Shown: one piece after another, positions 54,232 through 62,400 of the stretch
Layout of the letters: each line of letters begins with the position of its first letter
Numbering within the stretch: position 1 is the stretch's first letter
Assembly: GCA_021732745.1 (NCBI GenBank)
Contig: JAKFUK010000003.1
Coordinates: forward strand, 124,001-188,000
DNA: 64,000 nt
Reading direction: 5' to 3'
Source of the DNA: Nevskia sp.
GTDB taxonomy: Bacteria; Pseudomonadota; Gammaproteobacteria; Nevskiales; Nevskiaceae
Notes under the pieces: generated by a model
What the model was told of the DNA's origin: nothing
Database searches by the model: none
Seen by the model: only the letters and a program-made list of their open reading frames with translations
Translations under genes and position numbers: made by a program

Positions 54232-55215
54232 CTACGCGCTGAAGGTCGCCGCGAGCCGCGCCTTCGCGGCGCGATATTCGGCTTCGAGCTGATCGACCAC
54301 CGCTGCCGTCGGCAGCACCGAGTCGATCAGCCCGACGCCCTGCCCCGCGCCCCAGATGTCCTTCCAGGCCTTGGCGGTGCTGGCTGATTCGCCGGTGGTG
54401 CTGCCCAGATTCATCTTGCTGGCGTCGGCGTGCGGCAGCTTGTCCGGGTCCATGCCGGCGCGGACGATGCTTTTCCGCAGGTAATTGCCGTGCACGCCCG
54501 AGAAATACGGGGTGTAGGTGATGTCCGCCGCGCCGGATTCGACGATCGCCTGCCGGTAGTCGTCGCTGACATTGGCTTCCGGCGTAGCCAGGAAGCGGGT
54601 GCCGATGTAGGCCAGATCAGCGCCGATCGCCTGCGCGCCGAGAATCGCGTCGCCGGTGGCGATCGAACCCGAAAGGATCACCGGGCCGTCGTAGAACTTG
54701 CGAATCTCGCCGACCAGCGCGAACGGCGACAAGGTGCCGGCATGCCCGCCCGCCCCGGCGCAGACCAGGATCAGGCCGTCGACACCGGCTTCCAGCGCTT
54801 TCTGCGCGTGACGGACGCTGATCACGTCGTGGAACACCAGACCACCGTAGCTGTGCACGGCCGGCACGATGGCGTCCGGCGCGCGCAAGGAGGTGATGAT
54901 GATCGGCACCCGGTGCGCCACGCAGACCGCCATGTCGGCCGCCAGCCGGTCGTTCGATGCATGCACGATCTGGTTGACCGCATAAGGCGCGACTTTCTTG
55001 CCCGGATTCGCCGCTTGATCGGCCGCCAGCGCGGTTTCGATCTCGTTCAGCCAACTTTCCAGCATGCCCTCGCCGCGCGCGTTCAAGGCCGGGAACGAGC
55101 CGACGATGCCGGCCTTGCACTGCTCGATCACCAACTTCGGATTCGAGGCGATGAACATCGGCGAGGCAATCACCGGCAGGCGCAGCGCGTTTTGCAGCAA
55201 GGCGGGCATCGACAC
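54232..55215 (-). CDS. Nitronate monooxygenase family protein
   Basis: This FMN-dependent TIM-barrel enzyme oxidises nitronates such as propionate 3-nitronate, or acts on related substrates. The 327-residue protein starts near LRLPVIASPMFIASNP, the family N-terminus. It has LILVCAGAGGHAGTLSPFALV, GPVILSGSIATGDAILGAQAIGADLAYIGTRF (FMN phosphate loop) and FLATPEANVSDDYRQAIV. It converges on the dehydrogenase gene with 9 bp between the stops and diverges from the small HDxIT protein. Confidence 0.92.
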   Translation of the reverse strand: MSMPALLQNALRLPVIASPMFIASNPKLVIEQCKAGIVGSFPALNARGEGMLESWLNEIETALAADQAANPGKKVAPYAVNQIVHASNDRLAADMAVCVAHRVPIIITSLRAPDAIVPAVHSYGGLVFHDVISVRHAQKALEAGVDGLILVCAGAGGHAGTLSPFALVGEIRKFYDGPVILSGSIATGDAILGAQAIGADLAYIGTRFLATPEANVSDDYRQAIVESGAADITYTPYFSGVHGNYLRKSIVRAGMDPDKLPHADASKMNLGSTTGESASTAKAWKDIWGAGQGVGLIDSVLPTAAVVDQLEAEYRAAKARLAATFSA

Positions 55216-55317
55216 TTTTCAAGGCTCCAGGGTGGTTGTTTTGATGGATCGCAGGCCGCGCGGTGGACAACTCGCGACGGTTTGTGCACGATTGTTCACA
55301 TCAACCGAGCACGACCC

Positions 55318-55593
55318 ATGCCTGCCACCGAATCATCGCGCCAATTGCAGGGTGCCATCGCCCTACTGAAGACGGGCATCGACGCCGGCAGTCGCCGCGT
55401 CGAGGAAATGCACCTCGCCATCGCCGACAAGCCGTTCCGGGTGCTCGGCGCGGTGCCGGCAGTGGCCGACGTCAGCGGCATCGTCCGCCAGTTCCACGAT
55501 GGCATCACGCGCGGCGTGCATCAGGCGGTGCGCGGGCTGAGCACGGTCGGCTGCGATGCTGCCATCAAAGCCATCGACATTCAGACGAAATGA
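55318..55593 (+). CDS. Small protein with HDxIT module, partner of the next hydrolase gene
   Basis: This 91-residue protein has no signal peptide or membrane helix. Residues 27-74 (PFRVLGAVPAVAD... FHDGITRGVHQAV) align with residues 76-127 of the membrane protein encoded at 45034-45516, about 18 identities in 50. The family has no name I recognise. Its TGA overlaps the ATG of the alpha/beta hydrolase by 4 bp, so the two are translationally coupled and may work together. The ATG at 55318 is the first suitable start. Confidence 0.75.
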   Translation: MPATESSRQLQGAIALLKTGIDAGSRRVEEMHLAIADKPFRVLGAVPAVADVSGIVRQFHDGITRGVHQAVRGLSTVGCDAAIKAIDIQTK

Positions 55594-56534
55594 GTCGCCT
55601 GCAAGCGGTGATCAGCGCCACCAACGGCGTGTTCGGCGATTTTCTCGCCAGGAGCGGCAATGGTCTGGCGATCGACTTCGGCCTGCGCGATGACTTTGGC
55701 GCACCGGTCGGGCTCAACTGTGCCGAGCTGACGAGCGCTTACCCGCAAGCCGGCGGCGACATCGCCATCTTCCTGCACGGCCTGTGCTGCGATGAAACCA
55801 TCTGGGGCGGCGACGCCGACAGCTTCCCGGCGCGGCTCACCCGCGAACAGGGCTGGACGGCGCTGAAAGTCCGCTACAACAGCGGCCGTCATATGTCCGA
55901 GAACGGCGAAGCCTTCGCCGAGCTGCTCGACCAGTTGTTGGCGAACTGGCCGGTGAAGGTGCGCCGCATCGCCGTGATCGGCCACAGCATGGGCGGCCTG
56001 ATCGGCCGCAGCGCCGGCCACCAGGGGCTGGAACGCGGCGCGGGCTGGACGCCGCTGATCAGCCATCTGATCTGCCTCGGCAGCCCGCATCACGGCGCGC
56101 CGCTGGAACGGGTCGGCCATGCGGCGACTCGGCTGCTGGACCTGCTCGACATCACCCGCCCGGTCGCCGCGGCGATCAACGCCCGCTCGGCCGGCATCAA
56201 GGATCTGCGCCACGGCAGCCTGCGCCACGACGATTGGAACGCCCACGATCCCGATCTGGTCGGCGGCGACATGCGCCGGCCGGTGCGCGTGCTGCCGAAG
56301 GCCCGCCACTGCGCGGTCGGCGCAATGCTGGGCGCGTCGACCGACGACCCGCGCAGCCGCCTGATCGGCGATGGTCTGGTGTTGCCGGACAGTGCCGTCG
56401 GCCAGCATCAACACGCCTCGCTGTGCGTGCCCTTCGCGGCCGCCGACACGGTGCTGCTGCCGGCGCTGCATCATCTGCGGCTGGCGCGTGATGCGCGGGT
56501 TTACGCGCTGATCGCCCGCTGGCTGGCCACGTAG
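55590..56534 (+). CDS. Alpha/beta hydrolase (esterase/lipase-like)
   Basis: This 314-residue predicted esterase has unknown substrate. The hydrolase core begins DIAIFLHGLCCDETIWGG (oxyanion region HG), has the nucleophile elbow IGHSMGGLIGRSAGH, ICLGSPHHGAPLERVGH and a likely C-terminal histidine in HQHASLC. GSPHHGAPLE is typical of PGAP1/lipase-type hydrolases. The first 40 residues form a separate small segment. It is coupled to the preceding HDxIT protein by a 4-bp overlap. Its TAG stop is the first part of the 56531-56600 repeat. Confidence 0.88.
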   Translation: MSRLQAVISATNGVFGDFLARSGNGLAIDFGLRDDFGAPVGLNCAELTSAYPQAGGDIAIFLHGLCCDETIWGGDADSFPARLTREQGWTALKVRYNSGRHMSENGEAFAELLDQLLANWPVKVRRIAVIGHSMGGLIGRSAGHQGLERGAGWTPLISHLICLGSPHHGAPLERVGHAATRLLDLLDITRPVAAAINARSAGIKDLRHGSLRHDDWNAHDPDLVGGDMRRPVRVLPKARHCAVGAMLGASTDDPRSRLIGDGLVLPDSAVGQHQHASLCVPFAAADTVLLPALHHLRLARDARVYALIARWLAT

Positions 56535-56600
56535 GTCCGGATTCATCCGGACGCTCCTTTCCCCGGCCGACCGTGATGTCCGGATGAATCCGGACCTACG
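56531..56600. repeat. Inverted GTAGGTCCGGATTCATCCGG repeat pair
   Basis: Two inverted copies of GTAGGTCCGGATTCATCCGG (56531-56552 and 56579-56600) flank a unique centre of about 26 bp. The left copy's TAG is the stop codon of the upstream hydrolase. A near-identical element lies at 57604-57668 and one half copy at 15567-15588. Confidence 0.9.
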
Positions 56601-56635
56601 ATGCCCTCCATCCCGTCCGCTCACCGATCGCCGCC

Positions 56636-57607
56636 ATGCTCGTCCTGATCCTCAAGCTGCTGCTCGCCCTGCTGGCGCTGACCGTGCTGGTCTACGCAGC
56701 ACTCTATTTCCTTGCCCCGGCGAAGATCGCCGATACCGCGATGAGCCTGGAGCGGATGCGCGCCAAGCTCGAACGCTCGGAGATGGACATCACCGCCGAT
56801 GGCCGCAACTGGCATCTGGTCTATCTGGAAGGCGGGTCGGCCGACGCGCCGCCGTTGCTGTTGCTGCACGGCATCGGGGCCGACAAGGACAACTGGACCA
56901 AGGTCGCCGCCAGCGGGCTGACCCGGCACTACCGCGTCTACGCCGTCGACCTGCCCGGCTTCGGCGAAAGCGACAAACCCGCCGATGCCCGTTACCGGAT
57001 CGCCGATCAGGTAGCCCGCGTCGCCGAAATCGCGAAAAAACTGGGTTTGAGCCGCTTCCATCTGGCCGGCAACTCGATGGGCGGCTGGATTTCGGCAGCC
57101 TACGCCGTCGCCCACCCGGAACAAGTCTTGAGCCTGTGGCTGTTGAATCCGGCCGGCGTGATGTCGGCCGAGCCCAGCGAAATGATGAAGCTCATGGCCG
57201 CCGGCATGCCGTTGCCGCTGTTCGCGCGCAGCGAACAGGATTTCGGCCGCCTGTTGCAATTCGTGATGCAGAAGCCGCCATTCATTCCGGCCCCGGTGCG
57301 CACGGTGCTGGCGGGGCGGCAGATCGCCAATTTCCGGCTCAACGAGATGATTTTCGAGGAAATCCGCGAAAAATCCGGCGCGCTCGACGACAGCCTCGCC
57401 GCCCTCACGCCGCCGCTGGCGACCCCCACCCTGATCGTCTGGGGCGACCGCGACCGCGTGCTGCATCCGTCCGGTGCCGCGATCCTCAACCGGCTGCTGC
57501 CGAAGGCGAAGACCGTGATGCTGCCCGGCATCGGCCATCTGCCGATGCTGGAAACGCCGGGCCGGGTGACGGCGGATTACCTGGCGTTCCGCGCCACCCT
57601 TCCGTAG
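56636..57607 (+). CDS. Membrane-anchored alpha/beta hydrolase
   Basis: This 323-residue hydrolase has an N-terminal membrane anchor (VLILKLLLALLALTVLVYAA). The catalytic triad is visible: Ser in AGNSMGGWISAAYA, Asp in VWGDRDRVLHPSG and His in LPGIGHLPMLETPG. LLLLHGIGADKDNWTKVA gives the oxyanion hole, and VDLPGFGESDKPAD is also typical. The substrate is not evident; a lipid or lipophilic ester is plausible given the anchor. Its TAG stop lies in the 57604-57668 repeat. Confidence 0.91.
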   Translation: MLVLILKLLLALLALTVLVYAALYFLAPAKIADTAMSLERMRAKLERSEMDITADGRNWHLVYLEGGSADAPPLLLLHGIGADKDNWTKVAASGLTRHYRVYAVDLPGFGESDKPADARYRIADQVARVAEIAKKLGLSRFHLAGNSMGGWISAAYAVAHPEQVLSLWLLNPAGVMSAEPSEMMKLMAAGMPLPLFARSEQDFGRLLQFVMQKPPFIPAPVRTVLAGRQIANFRLNEMIFEEIREKSGALDDSLAALTPPLATPTLIVWGDRDRVLHPSGAAILNRLLPKAKTVMLPGIGHLPMLETPGRVTADYLAFRATLP

Positions 57608-57668
57608 GTCCGGATTCATCCGGACAGCATGGCCGACCAGAAAAGCGTCCGGATGAATCCGGACCTAC
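57604..57668. repeat. Inverted GTAGGTCCGGATTCATCCGG repeat pair
   Basis: A 65-bp element repeats the design of 56531-56600: GTAGGTCCGGATTCATCCGG at the left, its inverted copy at the right, and a different centre. The left copy supplies the TAG stop of the upstream hydrolase (57605-57607), and the right copy supplies the TAG stop of the opposing GloVer gene (57665-57667 on the minus strand). Confidence 0.9.
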
Positions 57669-59392
57669 GGTTCGCCGAAGCGGAACACGTTGACGCTGTC
57701 GCTGCTGGTGCCGCCAATGCCGGTGCAGCTCAGCGTGTAGCTGTTGCGGCCGCGAATGCCGGGGGTGACCACGACGCTGCTGCTGATCGGGCGCGGGCCG
57801 TTCCATTCGCCGCTGGCGGTGCAGGTGGCCGCGCCGACGGCGGTCCAGCTCAGGGTGGTCGACGGCGTGCGGTTGTTGGTGAATGCCGGGCTGGCGGTCA
57901 GCGTCACCGTGGGCGCGGGCGCGATGGTCAGGGTCGCGGTTTCGGTGACGCTGCCGGCCGGATTCGCGCACTCCAGGCGGAACGGCCGCTCGCCGACCCG
58001 CGCTGAACTCACCGTCGCCTCGCCGCTGGCAGCGCGGGCACCGCGCCAGTCGCCGCTGGCGGTACAGCCTTCGGCCCCGACATCAGCGGTCCAGCGGATG
58101 GTCACCGGTTGGCCGGCGGCGGCAATGGCCGGAATCAGCTCGATGCTGATGCGCGGCGCGCGCGGATACAGCGCGAACACGGCACCAGCCCCGTTGCGGA
58201 CATCGGCGCGGCCGAAGCGCGGCGGCAGGGTGGACGCGAACGCGGTGCCGACCAGACGGCCGTCGGCGTCCTCGATCAGCGGATTCGGCCGTGCGCCGTC
58301 GGCGCTGCGGCTGCCGGTGGTGAACTGGTGCAGCAGGCGGAAATCCTCGCCAGCGTCGGCGATCCGAAAAATCACGCCGACGCCGTCGCTGCCGCCGCTG
58401 CGCGTGCTGCCGTACAGGCGGCCGTCGCTGCTGCGCACCAGGCTGCCGGGCTGCGCGCCATCGACGCCGGCAAAGCGATACAGCGTGCTCAGGCCGCCGG
58501 TGCTTTCGATGCGGAAAACGCTGCCGGCCGTGCCTGGCGCTGCGACCGCGCCGGCATCGCCCGGCGTGCTGCCGAACACCACGCCGGCCCGCTCGACCAC
58601 GCCATTGCTGCCCGGGCCGGCATAACCGGTCTGCGCATTGGGCGCGAAACGATGCAATACGTTCAGCGCACCAGCCGTCGACAGCCGGAACACGCTGCCA
58701 TCGCCCAGGCCGCCGCCTTGCGTGGTGCCGTAGAGATTGCCGTCGCTGCCCAGGCTCAGCGCCGCCTGCGGGGTCGCGCCCTGGGCGGCATCGAAGGCGT
58801 GGATGCGGTTTACAAAGCCGCCGCCATCGACCCGGAACGCAGTACCGGCATTGCCGATACCGCCGCTGCTGGCGACGCCGAACAGCAGGCCGCCGACCCG
58901 GGTCAGCCCGGCGCGCGGGGCGGCACCGGTGACGCCATTGAAAGAGTGGACGAGCTGGTAGTTGCCGCCCGTCGACACCGCGAACACGGTGCCGAGCCCG
59001 AAGGCACCGCCTTCCTCGGTGGTGCCGTACAGGCGGCCATCGGCACCGATGACCAGCGCGCCGCGCGGCGTCGAGCCATCGCTGGAACCGCTGCGGGCAT
59101 CGAAGGCGTGCAAGGTGGTCAGCACGCCGTCGGCCGTCAGCCGGAACACCGTGCCGCCGTTGCCGGGCGCACCGCCGGAAAGTGTTGTGCCGTAGAAGTT
59201 GCCGTCAGCCGCCTGCACCACGCCGGCCACCGGGTTGACGCCATCGGCGGCACTGCCGCCGAAGAAATGCAGCACCACTTCGGTCGGCACGCCGGCTTCG
59301 GTCTGCGCCTGCGCAGGCATGAGGCTGCCGATGGCGAGCGACAGCACGGCCGCGGTGGCAGCAAGGCGCGGGGCAGAAAAGGGATTCGACAT
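57665..59392 (-). CDS. Secreted GloVer-type tandem-repeat protein with Ig-like C-terminus
   Basis: This 575-residue secreted protein starts MSNPFSAPRLAATAAVL with a signal peptide cleaved near AQAQ. Residues about 30-400 hold six or seven beta-propeller-like repeats of the DGNFYGTTxxGG kind (NLYGTTQGGG, RLYGSTRSGG), the GloVer/TIGR03803 pattern. Two Ig-like domains follow, with CTASGDWRGAR and CTASGEWNGPR motifs. No anchor was seen, so it is probably released or surface-bound. Function is unknown. It ends in the 57604-57668 repeat and is followed upstream by the protease gene. Confidence 0.88.
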   Translation of the reverse strand: MSNPFSAPRLAATAAVLSLAIGSLMPAQAQTEAGVPTEVVLHFFGGSAADGVNPVAGVVQAADGNFYGTTLSGGAPGNGGTVFRLTADGVLTTLHAFDARSGSSDGSTPRGALVIGADGRLYGTTEEGGAFGLGTVFAVSTGGNYQLVHSFNGVTGAAPRAGLTRVGGLLFGVASSGGIGNAGTAFRVDGGGFVNRIHAFDAAQGATPQAALSLGSDGNLYGTTQGGGLGDGSVFRLSTAGALNVLHRFAPNAQTGYAGPGSNGVVERAGVVFGSTPGDAGAVAAPGTAGSVFRIESTGGLSTLYRFAGVDGAQPGSLVRSSDGRLYGSTRSGGSDGVGVIFRIADAGEDFRLLHQFTTGSRSADGARPNPLIEDADGRLVGTAFASTLPPRFGRADVRNGAGAVFALYPRAPRISIELIPAIAAAGQPVTIRWTADVGAEGCTASGDWRGARAASGEATVSSARVGERPFRLECANPAGSVTETATLTIAPAPTVTLTASPAFTNNRTPSTTLSWTAVGAATCTASGEWNGPRPISSSVVVTPGIRGRNSYTLSCTGIGGTSSDSVNVFRFGEP

Positions 59393-59498
59393 GCGGCGTC
59401 CTCGGGTGGCATCGCGCGGGCAAGAGCCGGATGGTAGCCGAGCCGCGTGACCGTTCCGGCGCAGCGGGCGCGAAAAGATCGCCGCCCGCTGCGCCGGA

Positions 59499-62400
59499 TC
59501 AATCCGCCAGGACTTCGCGCCGTCGCCGCCAGAACGCCAGCAGGCCCAGCAGCAGCAACGCGCCGCCACCCAAGGCACCGCCCTTGCGCCGCGTCGGCGG
59601 CACCGGCGCTGCGTTGACCGTCACCGTGGTGGCCGACGTTGTCACTCCGCCCGGCCCGCTGCACGCCAGCGTGTAGACGAGGCTGCCGACTGCCGCCGGC
59701 GTCAGCGTTTCGCTGCCGGACAGCGCCCGGGCACCGGTCCAGCCGCCGCTGGCGGTGCAGGCCGTGGCGCTGCTGCTGGACCAGTCGAGCCGCGTCGCGG
59801 CGCCGGCCGGAATACTGGCCGGCGTCGCCGTCAGGCTCACCGTCGGTGCCGGTGTGGCGGCTGGCAGCACGGCGACATTGAAGTCGATGCGGTCGCTGGC
59901 GGCGAGCAGGGCAGCGGTCCCGGCAAATGTGGCGGTCAGCGTGTCGCGGCCGGGCCGGGCCGGGGTCAACTCGCAGGATGCGCGGCCGGCGGCGTCGCTC
60001 ACGCCTCGGCAGCTGCCGCCGCCGGTCAGCGCGAAATCGACGAACTGGCCGGCCAGCGGCTGGAACGGATTGACCGAGCGATCGCCGAGTTCGGCGACCA
60101 CCGTCACCCGTTCGCGATCGAGGCTGCCATCCGGCGAGGGATTCAGCGACAGGAAAGTGACATGCGGGCCGGCCGTCCAGACCACGCGGGCCGGCTGGGA
60201 CACGATGGCGCGGCCACCGACCCGGGCGCTGGCGACGACGGTGTCCTCGCCGGTGTCGATCCCGGTGTAGGTGTAGCGGGCCACGCCGTCGTCGCCGACC
60301 GGGATGCTGCGGACGTCCAGATTGGCCCCGCCGACGAGGAAGGTCACCGGCGTGCCGGCCGGCAGCGCGCCGAAGCGGGCCGAGGCCTCGAAGCTCAGCG
60401 CCGTACCCTGGGCCGGATTCGGCGCGACGCGATCCGGCGTCAGGTTCAGGGTCGGCGCGTCGGCGGCGTCCGCGTACCGGCAGCGCCCGTCGACATCGGT
60501 GATCCGCAGCACGTTGACGTCGGCGGACACGTACAGGCAGCCGTCGGGGCCGCGCGTCATCGCACCGAAGGCACCGGTGATGTCGTTGATCAGCACGCGG
60601 CTGATGCGAATCGGGCTGCTGGTGATGTCGACTTCGGCGATATCGGCCTCCGTGGTCATGAACACCGACTGCACGCGACCGTCCGCCGCCACCCGGCCGA
60701 TGGCGAGGCCAAGGCCGGTGAACGCGGCCCCCGGCAGCAGATTGATCGCTGCCGGCTGCGGCCCGCCGGTGGCACCGACGCGGTACAGCCGCCCGCCCGC
60801 CCAGACGTACAAAGTGCCGTCCGGCGCGAAGGCCATCGGCGCGATCGGGAATTCCGGCATCACCACGTAGACGCTCACAGTCGGTGCCGCGCTGCCGGGT
60901 GCCGTGATGCGCCACAGCGCCGGATTCTCCGAGCCGGCCCCGGCGCAGCCATCGCCGACGAACAGGTCGCCGCTCACCGGGTCCAGCGCCAGGGTGTGCG
61001 CGCAGGTGATGCCGCTGGCGACGGTGCGCAGCAAGGCACCGGACACCGGGTCCAGCTCGACCACCGCGCCGGTGAAGAAGTTGCCGGTGGTTGCCGCCTG
61101 GGTGGCGTACAGACGGCCGTCGCGGTCGAAGGCGATGCTGTTGATGCCCGGATTCAGCGCCACCGGGTTGACCACGCGGCTGGCATCGGCCACGCCGCCG
61201 CCGGTGCCGAAGCGGTACAGCGTGCCGGTCGGGGAATCGGCGACCAGCAGATTGCCTGCGGCATCGAAGGCCGGCAGCGAGGGTCCCTGGCAGCCGTTGT
61301 TGATGTTGCCGAAGGAAAACGCCCGGGCGACGAAAGCGGTCGCGAACGGCTGGATTTGCAAGCCTTCGCCGGCCGTCGGCACCACGCCGCAGCCGTTGCC
61401 GCTGGCACCGCCGAAATTCACCGCGCCGCTGCCCGGCACCGGCAAGCCGCCATCGGTGACCACGGTTGCGGTGTAGGTCACGGTCTCGTTGTAGTGGCTG
61501 CTGACGCTGAAGCGGATTTCGCCGTTGGCATCGGTCAGTGCCGGCACCGGGCCGCTGATCGTCGAGCGCCCGCTGCCCTGATCAATGCGCACGCGCTTGC
61601 CCGGCGTCGGCCGGTTCAGCGCATCGCGCAGGCTGACGGTGACGGTGGCAGCGGCCTCGCCATCGGCCGCCACCGCGTCGGGAAACACGTTCAGGCCGGC
61701 GCTGGCAGCGGGTGGCACCGCGAAGCGCAGGCCTGTGGTCTGCACCAGCGGCACGCCGTCCACCGTCGCCCGGAAGCGCAGCGTCTGCGGCGTCAGGCTG
61801 GTCACGGCGAATACGGCGGTGCCGTTGTCCAGGCTGCTGATCGCGCTGGCCGGGCTGATCGTGGCCGGGCCGCCGCTGGCTGACAGCGTCACATTGCGGC
61901 CACCCAGCGTATGGCCCCGGGCGTCGACCAGCCGCACCAGCACGCTGCCCTCGGCGCTGCCGTCGGCAGGCACGGCAACGGCACCGTCGCGCACCACGTA
62001 GCGGCCCAGCGGCACCATCGCTTCGAGGCCGGACTGGCGCTGATCCGGCGTTCCGGCGCTGATCCCGGCGAGCAGGCGGTTCATCACGTTCAGGTTCGGC
62101 GAACCGAGGCCGACATGAGCGAAATCGCTACCCATCGACGCTGCGGTATGGAAAGCGCCGCTGTCGCCCAGCGGATACAGCAGCGGATTCAGGAAGCCGA
62201 GCCGGCGTCCCTGCGCTTCGTTGAGCAGCGCCGCGTAGGCCGCCCAGATCGGGGCGGCCAGACTGGTGCCGCCGACCAGGAACGGCGACGGGCAGCCGCC
62301 GAGGCTGGACTGGCAGATCGGCGTGCCGCCGCGCGCCGGATCGGCGGAGGCGGCGACATCCGGCACCGAGCGCATGGCAGCGGCGCTGCGGCCGTCCTGA

